Below, one piece after another: positions 18,454-27,170 of a DNA stretch of 64,000 nt. Within the stretch, counting starts at the first letter, position 1. Every line of letters starts with the position of its first letter. The translations under genes and the position numbers were made by a program. The stretch covers positions 1 to 64,000 of the forward strand of contig JADCHQ010000002.1 of NCBI GenBank assembly GCA_020248405.1, written 5' to 3'. This DNA comes from Rhodocyclaceae bacterium. Its GTDB lineage: Bacteria > Pseudomonadota > Gammaproteobacteria > Burkholderiales > Ga0077523. The notes below the pieces were generated by a model. The model saw only the letters and a list, made by a program, of their open reading frames with translations, ran no database searches and was not told the DNA's origin.

Positions 18454-19005
18454 TTGGTCGAACCGGATGCCGCCCCTCGGGCGAGGGTCTTCTATGCCCT
18501 GTGGCCCGACGCCGGTCTGGCGTGCGCCATGGGGGCCCATGGCGCGCGGCTGGAAGCGGTGCTGGGCGGACGGCTCGCCCGTCCGGGAACGCTGCACCTC
18601 ACCCTGGCATTCCTGGGCGAGGTGGGATGCGCGAGCCTGGCACAACTCGCCGCCCCACCGCCCGCGGTGAGTGCGCCGTGCTTCGATCTGCGCCTGGATC
18701 GCTGCGGCGTGTGGCCCCACAACGGCATCGCCTGGCTGGCGCCGGCGAGCATGCCGCCGGCCCTAGCGCTGCTTCAGCAGCGTCTGTGGTCGTGGCTCGA
18801 ATCGCTGGGCTTCGCCTCCGACCCGCGCGCCTTTCGGCCCCATGTGAGCCTGCTGCGCCGGGTGCGCGCGCCGATGGCCGAAGGCGCGATCGAGCCGCTG
18901 GCCTGGTCCGTGCGGCACTGGTGCCTGGTGCGCTCGCGCCTGTCGCCCCAGGGCGCCGATTACGAACCCCTGGCGCGTTTTGCCCTCCAAGGCGAGGATC
19001 GCTGA
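18454..19005 (+). CDS. thpR: RNA 2',3'-cyclic phosphodiesterase (ThpR/LigT family)
   Basis: A 2H-phosphoesterase of 183 residues with the two required HxTx-type motifs: HLTLAFLG near residue 48 and HVSLLRR near residue 130. FYALWPD near the N-terminus is also typical. Family members hydrolyse 2',3'-cyclic phosphate RNA ends. The assigned start is TTG 18454; no ATG lies before the conserved region, so the exact start is uncertain. It follows ispF by 12 bp. Confidence 0.85.
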   Translation: MVEPDAAPRARVFYALWPDAGLACAMGAHGARLEAVLGGRLARPGTLHLTLAFLGEVGCASLAQLAAPPPAVSAPCFDLRLDRCGVWPHNGIAWLAPASMPPALALLQQRLWSWLESLGFASDPRAFRPHVSLLRRVRAPMAEGAIEPLAWSVRHWCLVRSRLSPQGADYEPLARFALQGEDR

Positions 19006-19043
19006 CCAGTCCCGGCAGCGGGTGAACGGCGAAGGACAGGCCC

Positions 19044-19472
19044 ATGGAAAAAATCCGCAAGACCGACGCGCAATGGCGCGCCCAGCTCACGCCCGAGCAG
19101 TTTCATGTCACCCGGCGGCAGGGAACCGAGCGCCCCTTCTGCGGTGCGTTCTGGGATCACCACGGCCGGGGCATCTTCCGCTGCGTGTGCTGTGGCTTGC
19201 CGTTGTTCGACGCCGCCGCAAAGTTCGACTCCGGCACCGGATGGCCCAGCTTCACGGCGCCCCTGGACCCTGGTCACGTGGACAACCATCGCGACCTCTC
19301 CCACGGCATGGAGCGCGTGGAAGTCACCTGCGCGCGCTGCGATGCCCACTTAGGGCATGTGTTCCCGGACGGCCCGCCGCCCACCGGGTTGCGTTACTGC
19401 CTCAATTCACTGTCGCTGCGGTTCGAGGCCCATGGGGATGAAGGAAAGGCCGGGCAGCCCCAGCTTCCCTGA
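19044..19472 (+). CDS. msrB: Peptide-methionine (R)-S-oxide reductase
   Basis: Repairs R-methionine sulfoxide in proteins. The 142-residue cytoplasmic form has zinc ligands C47/C50 (CVCC) and C96/C99 (CARC), the GTGWPSF core and the catalytic cysteine C119 in RYCLNSLSL. An AAGGA element precedes the ATG. It is convergent with the histidine kinase gene. Confidence 0.95.
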   Translation: MEKIRKTDAQWRAQLTPEQFHVTRRQGTERPFCGAFWDHHGRGIFRCVCCGLPLFDAAAKFDSGTGWPSFTAPLDPGHVDNHRDLSHGMERVEVTCARCDAHLGHVFPDGPPPTGLRYCLNSLSLRFEAHGDEGKAGQPQLP

Positions 19473-19516
19473 CGCGTTTTGAAGCGGGCTGGGCTTGACG
19501 TCGCCCTGGGGCGCCC

Positions 19517-20854
19517 TCAGGCGGGCACGGGCAGTTCCACACGCACTTCCAGCCCGCCACCCTGCCTTTGGGCCAGTTGAACCCGGCCCCCGTGCATGCG
19601 TGCCACCCGATCCACGATGGCCAAACCGAGCCCGGCGCCCTGCACGTCGCTGCGCGCCTGATCAAGGCGTGTGAAGGGTTGCATCACGCGCTCCACGTCC
19701 TGTTCCGGGATGCCAGGGCCACGGTCGAGCACCTTGAGCACCGCCACCGCACCGTCCTGGCTGGTTTCGATCTCCACATCGCCGGCACCGTAGCGCAAGG
19801 CGTTGTCCACCAGGTTGGTGATCATGCGCTGCATCGCCATGGGCTTTAGTTCCAGGGGCGGGAGCGCCGAGAGCTGCGTTTGCACTGGCTGGCCGCGGCG
19901 GCGGTAGCGATCGGCCAAGGCTTGCACCAGGGCGTTGAGGTCGGCGCGCGCTTGCGGCTGCTCTGCTGCCGCCTCACGGGCGAAATCCAGGAACTGGTTG
20001 ATGATGGCGTCCATGTCCTCGATATCCGCCTGCATGCCTTCGCGTACCGAGGGATCGATACCCGCGCGGCTCAGCTCCAGCGCCAGGCGCAGGCGTGACA
20101 GGGGTGTGCGCAGGTCGTGGGAGACCCCGGCCAGCAGCACCGCGCGGTTGGACTCCTGTGCGCGCAGCGCACCGCTCATGCGGTTGAAGGCCTGGGACAG
20201 GGTGCGGATCTCCGAGGGGCCGAGCTCGGGCAGGGGAGCGGGTGTCTTGCCCTCGGCAATGTCTGCGGCCGCCTTGGTGAGAGCCCGCAGCGGCCGGTTC
20301 ACGCGTAGCATCAGCGCGAGCCCCCCAGCCAGGGCCAGCGCCAGACTCACCACGCTCCAGCCGGCCCAGGCGGCAGCCGGACCTAGCCCGAGGGCTTCGG
20401 CCGGGAATACCACCCACCAGGCCTGGTTTCGCACCTGCAGCTTGACCCACAGGGCGCGTTCGGAGTCTTCGAGAACGGCGATCACCTGAGCGCTGCCGCC
20501 GCGGCCGTGCAATTGCTCGCTGATGGGTGCCAGCAGGGGCGATTGCGGCACCGCCACTTCGTCCACGTCCCAGGTGGTGGCCGGCAGGAGCCGCACGTTC
20601 TGCATGGCCGCTGGCAGCTTTTCGATGAACCTGCGGCGCGATGCCGCTGGCATGCTCTCCAGAGCCACGGCGACGGTGTTGAGCACCGAGGCCACGGTCG
20701 AGGCGATCTGCGCCGACTGGCTGCGCTGCGCGGACAGGCGCGTGAACTCGATCCATGCCAGCTGGCTCGCGATCAGGATGGCGCTGATCAGCAGCACCGA
20801 CCGCGCCAGCAACGACTGCGGCAGAACCCGCGGGAGCGGCCACCGCCAGGGCAT
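19517..20854 (-). CDS. EnvZ-type sensor histidine kinase
   Basis: Inner-membrane sensor of 445 residues with TM1 at about 17-37, a periplasmic region of about 110 residues, TM2 near 150-175, a HAMP domain, and HisKA with the phospho-acceptor in VSHDLRTPLSR. The HATPase_c domain shows N box NLVDNALRYG, G1 DRGPGIP and G2 GLGLAIV. ATG 20854 overlaps the end of the upstream regulator gene by a few bases, so a coupled start is likely. The pair resembles EnvZ/OmpR of betaproteobacteria. Confidence 0.9.
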   Translation of the reverse strand: MPWRWPLPRVLPQSLLARSVLLISAILIASQLAWIEFTRLSAQRSQSAQIASTVASVLNTVAVALESMPAASRRRFIEKLPAAMQNVRLLPATTWDVDEVAVPQSPLLAPISEQLHGRGGSAQVIAVLEDSERALWVKLQVRNQAWWVVFPAEALGLGPAAAWAGWSVVSLALALAGGLALMLRVNRPLRALTKAAADIAEGKTPAPLPELGPSEIRTLSQAFNRMSGALRAQESNRAVLLAGVSHDLRTPLSRLRLALELSRAGIDPSVREGMQADIEDMDAIINQFLDFAREAAAEQPQARADLNALVQALADRYRRRGQPVQTQLSALPPLELKPMAMQRMITNLVDNALRYGAGDVEIETSQDGAVAVLKVLDRGPGIPEQDVERVMQPFTRLDQARSDVQGAGLGLAIVDRVARMHGGRVQLAQRQGGGLEVRVELPVPA

Positions 20855-20856
20855 GC

Positions 20857-21624
20857 TCAGTCCCCGCCGGGGACGAAAACGTAGCCGTGCCCCCAAACCG
20901 TCTGCAGGAATCGCGGGTGCGAGGGGTCGTCCTCGATAAGCCTGCGCAGGCGCGATACCTGCACGTCGATGGTGCGGTCGAGAAGGCCGATTTCGCGGCC
21001 GCGGGCAAGCTCCATGAGCCGCTCCCGGGAAAGCGTGGCGCCCGCGTGGGCCGTCATGGCCTTGAGCAGGGCAAACTCGCCAGAGGTGAGGGATACCGTT
21101 TCGCCGTCGCGGGTGAGCTGGCGCGTGCCGAGGTTGAGCACGAAGCGGCCGAAGCGAATCTCGGTTTCGCGTTCCATGGGCGCCGCTGGCGGAGGGTGGA
21201 CGGCCGCGCGTCGCAGCACCGCGTGCATGCGTGCCACCAGTTCGCGCGGGTTGAATGGCTTGGCCAGATAGTCGTCCGCGCCCTCGTCCAGCCCGGCGAT
21301 GCGATCAGTCTCGTCCCCTTTTGCGGTGAGCATGATCACGGCGACCCGCTGGCCACTGGCGCGCAACCGCCGGCAGATGGCCATTCCATCTTCGCCGGGA
21401 AGCATGAGGTCGAGCACCACGAGGTCCACACTGCCCGCGGCGAGTTCTCTGTCCAGTCCTGCCCCGTCGGGTACGGATTGAACAGCAAAGCCCTCGGAGC
21501 GAAGGTACCGCTCCAGCAGTTCGCGCAGCCGCCGATCATCATCCACCACGACCACCTGGGGCCGCGATTGCGTCGGCTGCACCCCGCTGCTTCCGCGCGT
21601 GCTCAAGGCGTCCCCTCGCGGCAT
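20857..21624 (-). CDS. ompR: OmpR-family response regulator
   Basis: Cytoplasmic two-component regulator, about 255 residues. The receiver domain has the acidic pair VVVDDD, phospho-acceptor Asp in LVVLDLMLPGEDG, and K in YLAKPFNPREL. The winged-helix DNA-binding domain ends with TVWGHGYVFVPGGD. ATG 21624 with a G-rich upstream element gives a normal length; the frame is open to 21705. The kinase follows directly. The symbol is by resemblance to OmpR and the EnvZ-like partner. Confidence 0.85.
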   Translation of the reverse strand: MPRGDALSTRGSSGVQPTQSRPQVVVVDDDRRLRELLERYLRSEGFAVQSVPDGAGLDRELAAGSVDLVVLDLMLPGEDGMAICRRLRASGQRVAVIMLTAKGDETDRIAGLDEGADDYLAKPFNPRELVARMHAVLRRAAVHPPPAAPMERETEIRFGRFVLNLGTRQLTRDGETVSLTSGEFALLKAMTAHAGATLSRERLMELARGREIGLLDRTIDVQVSRLRRLIEDDPSHPRFLQTVWGHGYVFVPGGD

Positions 21625-21658
21625 GCGCCCCCAGGCCGCGGGCGCTTGGGAGAACGGC

Positions 21659-22798
21659 TCAAGACGCTGCCGCGCCAGCCGGCTGGAGTGCCGGCGTGGT
21701 GGCATGCAGGAACCAGCTATCGATGACCACCTTGCGGGCGAACCACGGGTTGCTCATGAGTCGGGCGCCCAGCAGTCGCTTGAGACCCTCGGGCAGGTAG
21801 TCCGAGGCCGATTTGGCCATGCGCGCGCCGAAGCGCTCCCGCATGCGGTGCTCATAGGGGTCGAGGCGTGCCAGGGAGTAGTCGCCGCCGGCCTGGGTGA
21901 TTACCTCCGCGGCAATCAGGGCAGACTCCACGGCCGGTCGAATGCCTTCCCCGCTCTGCGGGTAAGCCAGGCCCGCCGCATCTCCGATGAGCACTGCGCC
22001 ATCGGCGACGAAGGGGCGTGGAGCATGGTTGTAGAGCAGATAGGCGTGACCGCCCAACTTCTCGGGCGAATCCGCTGGTACGCGGCCCTCGGACTTGAGC
22101 CAGCGCAGAAACGCGCTCACGTGCTCGGAGAGCTTGTGATTGTCCTCGCGGCCCAGTCCCACGTTCAGGAAGCCGCCCTTGCGGAACACCCAACCATAGC
22201 CCTTCAGGTCGGGGCAGAAATACAGTTCGGGCACCTCGCCCACGGCGGCGCACTGGCGTGCCTGGGCGTCGGAGAGCGGAAACTCCACCTCCTGCGCGGC
22301 CACCACGGTCTCTGCCTGGCCAAGTTGCGCCCCCAGGCAACGCGCCACGGGGCAGAAGTGGCCGCCCGCGCCCACCACCATGGCGGCCGACAGGGTGCCG
22401 TTGGCGATCCAGCCTCGATCACCACGCTCAAGCGACTTCAGTGGCGCTGGCTCTGCGAGCCGCACGCCGGCGCGCGCCAGCAGATAGGCGTCGAATTCGT
22501 GGCGGCGGATGCCGTAGCTCACCGGTTCATCGTAGGTGGTGTTCACCACCTTCGCCCCGATGATGCCGGTGCGAAAGCCGGTGATGGGTTGCAGGGTACG
22601 GCCGTCGGCGCGGTAGCGGTCCAGGTCCAGTTGCAGTTCGTCCACCACGGCAGGGGTGACCCAGCCAGCACAGATCTTGTCGCGGGGAAAGGCTTTCCTG
22701 TCGAGCACCATCACGTCCACGCCGGCCTCACGCAACCGCCACGCACAGGTGGACCCCGCCGGACCACCTCCCACCACCAGGACCTCGCAGCGTTGCAT
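21659..22798 (-). CDS. Geranylgeranyl-reductase-family FAD-dependent oxidoreductase
   Basis: A 379-residue flavoprotein with the dinucleotide-binding GGGPAGSTCAWRL at the N-terminus, the second FAD motif VLIGDAAGLAYPQSGEGI (about 285-302), and the family PRDKICAGW motif. Members saturate isoprenoid chains or act on other lipids. It starts 1-2 bp after the cyclopropane-synthase stop (ATG 22798; ATG 22810 is also possible), so the two enzymes are translated together and may act in succession on a lipid. The substrate is not known. Confidence 0.82.
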   Translation of the reverse strand: MQRCEVLVVGGGPAGSTCAWRLREAGVDVMVLDRKAFPRDKICAGWVTPAVVDELQLDLDRYRADGRTLQPITGFRTGIIGAKVVNTTYDEPVSYGIRRHEFDAYLLARAGVRLAEPAPLKSLERGDRGWIANGTLSAAMVVGAGGHFCPVARCLGAQLGQAETVVAAQEVEFPLSDAQARQCAAVGEVPELYFCPDLKGYGWVFRKGGFLNVGLGREDNHKLSEHVSAFLRWLKSEGRVPADSPEKLGGHAYLLYNHAPRPFVADGAVLIGDAAGLAYPQSGEGIRPAVESALIAAEVITQAGGDYSLARLDPYEHRMRERFGARMAKSASDYLPEGLKRLLGARLMSNPWFARKVVIDSWFLHATTPALQPAGAAAS

Positions 22799-22799
22799 G

Positions 22800-24053
22800 T
22801 CAGTGCCCATACAGGTGTTGCCGGGTGAGGGGCACGCTGTTGTCGCCAGACCTTGCGAACACGATCTGGAACAGTTGCAGCGCGCCCATGAGGAAGGAGG
22901 CCTCGGAGCCCGCGAGATAAAGACGCCAGGTACGCACGAAGCGTTCGTCGTACAGGGCGCGTACCGCGTCGGCCTCGGCCTCGAAGCGTTCACGCCAGTG
23001 GGCCAGGGTACGCGCGTAGTGCAGGCGCAAATTCTCGATGTCTAGCACGGAGAACTTGTGATCCTCGAAGATACGCATCATCTCAGAGAGGCTGGCGGGA
23101 TAGGCGCCTGGGAAAATGCGCTTCTCGATCCAGGCATTCATGGGGGCGGGGCGGTTGCGGCCAATGGAGTGGATCAGGCCGCGTCCCCGGGGGGCGAGCA
23201 CGCGGTGGATCACCTTACCCAGCACGGGATAGTTTTCCACGCCCACGTGCTCCAGCATGCCCACCGAGACGAAGGCGTCACATTGACCGCTCATGTTGCG
23301 ATAGTCGTCGAGCACATACTCCACACGGCCCTCCAGACCTTCGCGCCGGGCTTGTTCCCGGGCAAACTTGACCTGTTCCTCGGAGATGTTGAAGGCGCGC
23401 ACGGTGACCCCGTAGCTTGCGGCGAAGTGTCGCGCGAGCCCGCCCCAACCACAGCCCGCTTCGTAGACCACCTGTCCCGGGACGAGTTGCAGTTTGCGGG
23501 CCACGTGATCGAGCTTGGCGAGTTGGGCCTGCTCCAGGGTTAAATCGGGGCGGGCGTAGTAGGCGCAGGTGTATTGCATGTGCCCGGCGTCGAGCCAAAG
23601 CCGGTAGAAGTCGTTCCCCAGGTCGTAGTGGTGGTGGACATTGGCCCTGGAGCCTGCAAGGGTGTTGGGCCGAGGCTTGTTCATCCAGCGCAGCAAACGC
23701 GCCTTGAAGGAGTTCTCCGGGAGGTTTTCCAGGCTGTTGTAGATGGTCTCCAGGCATCCCACGAAGTCGCCCTCGATGTCCACCTTGCCTGTGGCGTAGT
23801 CATCGCCGGTGTAGAGCTCCGGGTTGACCACCATGCGCAGCAGGGCGCCACGGTCCCGCACGTGGATGCGCGCCAGGGGTGTGCCCGCCACGGGCGAGAA
23901 ATCCTCGCCGTTCCAGAGGGCCACGGCTAGGGGCGGATTGCCGGCCGCAGCCATCATCCGGCGAAGCAGCCTGCGCTCGAAGCCGCTGGCGTTGCTGCGG
24001 TCGGCAGCCCGCGTGGCGCCTTCCATCTGCGCTTTGCCGTCGTTTTGATCCAT
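22800..24053 (-). CDS. Cyclopropane-fatty-acyl-phospholipid synthase family methyltransferase
   Basis: SAM-dependent enzyme of 417 residues that adds methylene/methyl to unsaturated phospholipid acyl chains at the membrane. Has ANVHHHYDLGNDFYRLWLD, SAM motif YEAGCGWGGLA, and SVGMLEHVGVENY. ATG 24053 follows AGGAG. At the position of the catalytic-loop Cys of E. coli Cfa the sequence reads LAGSEASF, i.e. Ser replaces Cys, as in some family members. Coupling to a flavin reductase raises the alternative that it makes a methyl-branched rather than cyclopropane product. Confidence 0.87.
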   Translation of the reverse strand: MDQNDGKAQMEGATRAADRSNASGFERRLLRRMMAAAGNPPLAVALWNGEDFSPVAGTPLARIHVRDRGALLRMVVNPELYTGDDYATGKVDIEGDFVGCLETIYNSLENLPENSFKARLLRWMNKPRPNTLAGSRANVHHHYDLGNDFYRLWLDAGHMQYTCAYYARPDLTLEQAQLAKLDHVARKLQLVPGQVVYEAGCGWGGLARHFAASYGVTVRAFNISEEQVKFAREQARREGLEGRVEYVLDDYRNMSGQCDAFVSVGMLEHVGVENYPVLGKVIHRVLAPRGRGLIHSIGRNRPAPMNAWIEKRIFPGAYPASLSEMMRIFEDHKFSVLDIENLRLHYARTLAHWRERFEAEADAVRALYDERFVRTWRLYLAGSEASFLMGALQLFQIVFARSGDNSVPLTRQHLYGH

Positions 24054-24169
24054 GGTCGAACTCCTGGAGGAAACGGGGGGCAGAGACTGGCCGATTTTGA
24101 CGCAATGCCGAGGTCGCGCCAATGGTGCGCGCAACGCCACGGCCGATGGTTACGCGGGCTGCGGCACCG

Positions 24170-25246
24170 TCAGCTGTGTGGCACCCGCCGAAGCGCCTTC
24201 AGCACAGCCCGGGTGACGTCGGCGGAGCGAGCGGTGCCCCCCAGGTCGGGGGTGAACACCCGGGCCTCGGTGGCCGCCTCGATGGCCCGCATGAGCCGCC
24301 GGGCCGCCCCGGCCTCTCCCAGGTGATCGAGCATCATGACCGCCGTCCAGAAGGTGGCGATGGGGTTGGCGATGCCCTTGCCCTGGATGTCCCAGGCCGA
24401 GCCGTGGATGGGCTCGAACATGGAGGGATAGCGTCGCAGCGGGTCGAGATTGGCCGTGGGGGCGATGCCCAGGCTGCCGGACAGCGCCGCGGCCAGGTCG
24501 GACAGGATGTCCGCGTGCAGGTTGGTGGCCACCATCACGTCCAGCGAGCCGGGTTTGAGCACCATGCGCTGGGTGGCGGCATCCACCAGCACCTTGTCGG
24601 TGGCCACGTCCGGGAAGTCCCGGGCCACCTGGGCGAACACTTCGTCCCACAGCACCAGGCCGTGGCGCTGGGCGTTGGACTTGGTGACCAATGTCAGGCG
24701 GCGGCGCGGGCGGCCACGGGCCAGCTCGAAGGCGAAGCGGTGGATGCGCTCCACCCCGGCACGGGTGAAGATGGACACCTCGGTGGCCACCTCCTCCGGC
24801 AAGCCGCGGTGCGAGCGACCGCCCTGTCCGGAGTACTCGCCCTCTGAGTTCTCGCGCACGATCACCCAGTCGATGTCCGCCGGGCTGGACAGCCGCAGTG
24901 GCGGATCGATGCCGGGCAGCACGCGGGTGGGCCGCACGTTGGCGTACTGGTCGAAGCCCTGGCAGATGGCGAGGCGCAGCCCCCACAGCGAGACGTGGTC
25001 CGGCACTTCCAGGGAGCCCACGGCGCCGAAGAAGATGGCGTCGAAGCCCCTCAGGCGCTCGAGGCCGTCCTCGTCCATCATCCGGCCGTGGGACAGGTAC
25101 CAGGCGCTGCCCCAGGGAAAGTGCTCGAACTGCAGCGCGAAGCCGCCGTCGGCGGCAGCCAGCGCCTCAAGCACCTCGATGCCGGCGGCGATCACCTCGG
25201 TGCCGATGCCGTCTCCGGGGATGGCGGCGATGCGGTGGATTCGCAC
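24170..25246 (-). CDS. Tartrate/D-malate-type decarboxylating dehydrogenase
   Basis: Member of the isocitrate/isopropylmalate dehydrogenase superfamily, 358 residues, most like tartrate dehydrogenase: AAIPGDGIGTEV at the N-terminus, FGAVG, VRENSEGEYSGQGGR, VTKSNAQRHG and SMFEPIHGSAWDIQGKGIANP. It would oxidise a 2-hydroxy dicarboxylate with NAD(P) and decarboxylate. GTG 25246 lies 2 bp after the BKACE stop. Last gene of a four-gene leftward operon. Confidence 0.87.
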   Translation of the reverse strand: MRIHRIAAIPGDGIGTEVIAAGIEVLEALAAADGGFALQFEHFPWGSAWYLSHGRMMDEDGLERLRGFDAIFFGAVGSLEVPDHVSLWGLRLAICQGFDQYANVRPTRVLPGIDPPLRLSSPADIDWVIVRENSEGEYSGQGGRSHRGLPEEVATEVSIFTRAGVERIHRFAFELARGRPRRRLTLVTKSNAQRHGLVLWDEVFAQVARDFPDVATDKVLVDAATQRMVLKPGSLDVMVATNLHADILSDLAAALSGSLGIAPTANLDPLRRYPSMFEPIHGSAWDIQGKGIANPIATFWTAVMMLDHLGEAGAARRLMRAIEAATEARVFTPDLGGTARSADVTRAVLKALRRVPHS

Positions 25247-25248
25247 GG

Positions 25249-26181
25249 TCAGAACGCCACGTTGGCGCCGCCCTTCAGCTTGAGGATGGCCCGGGCGTCG
25301 TCGGGCGTGGCCACCTCCAGGCCGAGTTCCTCGAGAATGCGGCGGATCTTGGACACCTGCTGGGCATTGCTCTCGGCCAGGCGGCCGCGGCCGATCCACA
25401 GGCTGTCCTCCAGGCCCACGCGCACATTCCCGCCCATCACCGCGGATTGGGCCGCCACGTACATCTGGTTGGCCCCGGCGCCCAGCACCGACCAATGGTA
25501 GTCATGGCCGAACAGGCGGTCGGCGGTACGCTTCATGTGCATCACGTCCTCCGGGTGCGGGCCGATGCCGCCGCGCAGTCCGAACACGCTCTGGATGAAC
25601 AGCGGCGGCTTCACTAGGCCCCGGTCGAGGAAGTGGGCGGCGGTGTAGAGGTGGCCGATGTCGTAGCACTCGATCTCGAAGCGCGTGCCGTTGCCGCTGC
25701 ACGACTCCAGGATGTGGGCGATGTCCTTGAAGGTGTTCTTGAAGATGCGGTCGTCCGACCCTGCCAGGTAGGGCCTCTCCCAGTCGTGCCTGAAGTCCTT
25801 GTAGCGGTTCAGCATCTCGTAGAGGCCGAAGTTCATGGACCCCATGTTGAGCGACGCCACCTCGGGCTTGAGCTGCAGCGCGGGTTGCAGGCGCTCCTCC
25901 ACCAGCATGGTGGGTGCGCCACCGGTGGTGAGGTTGATGACCACGTCGGAGGCCGCCTTGATGGCTGGCAGGAAGCGCCGGAACATGTCCGGGTCCTGGG
26001 TGGGCAGCCCGTCCTCGGGCATGCGGGCGTGCAGGTGGACGATGGCCGCGCCGGCCTGGGCCGCGCCGATGGCCGCCGCGGCGATTTCTTCGGGCGTCAC
26101 CGGCAGGTGCGGAGACATGGAGGGCGTGTGGATGGCGCCGGTGACGGCGCAGGTGATGATGACCTTGCGTGGCTGTGCCAT
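25249..26181 (-). CDS. Beta-keto acid cleavage enzyme (BKACE, DUF849)
   Basis: A 310-residue zinc TIM-barrel enzyme. The family converts a beta-keto acid plus acetyl-CoA into acetoacetate and a new CoA ester. It shows the N-terminal VIITCAVTGAIHTPSMSP, metal ligands in IVHLHAR (near residue 48), NLTTGG, and C-terminal GGNVRVGLEDSLW. BKACE specificity varies with the operon partners, here a 3-hydroxyacid dehydrogenase and an SDR, so a 3-hydroxy acid is presumably first oxidised to the beta-keto substrate. Confidence 0.92.
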   Translation of the reverse strand: MAQPRKVIITCAVTGAIHTPSMSPHLPVTPEEIAAAAIGAAQAGAAIVHLHARMPEDGLPTQDPDMFRRFLPAIKAASDVVINLTTGGAPTMLVEERLQPALQLKPEVASLNMGSMNFGLYEMLNRYKDFRHDWERPYLAGSDDRIFKNTFKDIAHILESCSGNGTRFEIECYDIGHLYTAAHFLDRGLVKPPLFIQSVFGLRGGIGPHPEDVMHMKRTADRLFGHDYHWSVLGAGANQMYVAAQSAVMGGNVRVGLEDSLWIGRGRLAESNAQQVSKIRRILEELGLEVATPDDARAILKLKGGANVAF

Positions 26182-26223
26182 GGAAACTGGGCTCCGTGTG
26201 GGGGTCGGGTGCGGGCGCCGCCT

Positions 26224-27162
26224 TCAGCGGTGCCCCCTGTCTTGCTCACGCTTGTGGGCCACCAGCGCCATGAGCCGCCGGTCGCGCCACGCTTCGCGGG
26301 CGGCGTGCTGGTCCTGCGGCATGAGGGTGCGACGCTGCGCTTCCACGTTGCGCACCAGCTCTCCTTCCCAGCGCGGCGGCACCGAGGCCTTCATCATGGC
26401 GTGCATTTTGCCGCCGAAGCGCGCCGCGTAGTCGGCCACGCCGCCGGGCGCGTTCAGGTCGATGGTCTCGAAGGGGCCCATGAAGGCCCAGCGCAGGCCC
26501 AGGCCGTCGCGGATGCACTTGTCCACGTCGTCCACGGAAACCACACCCTGGTCCACCAGCGACCAGGCCTCCAGCAGCAAGGCCGCCTGCAGGCGGTTGA
26601 GAACGAAACCCTCGACCTCGCGATTCACCATCACCGGCACCTGGCCCACGCGCTGCTGCAGCGAGCGGGTGCGCTCCACCACCTCGGGGCTGGTGAAGGG
26701 CGCGGGGGAGATTTCCACCACCGGCACCAGGTGCGGCGGGTTGACCGGATGGGCCACGATGCAGCGCGCGCGCCCGGGCACGTGGCCGGCGAAACGCGAG
26801 GTCTGGATGGTGGAGGTGGAGGAGGCGAGGATGCAGTGCGGTGGCGCGGCGGCGTCCAGGGCCGAGAACACCGACTGCTTCACCGCTTCGTCCTCGGAGG
26901 TGTTCTCCTGCACGTAGTCGGCCTGGGCCACGGCCGCCTCCAGGCTGGGCGCGGCGGTGATCCGCGCGGCCACCGCTGCCGGGGCCTCGTCCACCAGGCC
27001 GGCGCGACGCAGGTCGTGCAGGCCTTCGAGGATCAGGCCCAGGGCCTTGTCCACGGCCCCGGGGGCCGAGTCGTACAGCTTCACCGGATGTCCGGCACGG
27101 GAGTAGACGGTGGCCCAGGCCCGGCCGATGAGTCCCGAGCCGATGATGGCGATGTGTTCCAT
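26224..27162 (-). CDS. 3-hydroxyacyl-CoA/L-carnitine-type dehydrogenase
   Basis: A 312-residue NAD-dependent enzyme: Rossmann GxGxxG in IAIIGSGLIGRAWA, ADYVQENTSEDEAVK, SSTSTIQTS, AHPVNPPHLVPVVE, and the C-terminal 3HCDH helical part with EGFVLNRLQAALLLEAW. Closest in kind to lambda-crystallin/L-carnitine dehydrogenase proteins, which often sit beside BKACE genes. GAGGAAAA precedes ATG 27162. The true substrate could be L-carnitine or another 3-hydroxy acid. Confidence 0.87.
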   Translation of the reverse strand: MEHIAIIGSGLIGRAWATVYSRAGHPVKLYDSAPGAVDKALGLILEGLHDLRRAGLVDEAPAAVAARITAAPSLEAAVAQADYVQENTSEDEAVKQSVFSALDAAAPPHCILASSTSTIQTSRFAGHVPGRARCIVAHPVNPPHLVPVVEISPAPFTSPEVVERTRSLQQRVGQVPVMVNREVEGFVLNRLQAALLLEAWSLVDQGVVSVDDVDKCIRDGLGLRWAFMGPFETIDLNAPGGVADYAARFGGKMHAMMKASVPPRWEGELVRNVEAQRRTLMPQDQHAAREAWRDRRLMALVAHKREQDRGHR

Positions 27163-27170
27163 GGTTTTCC

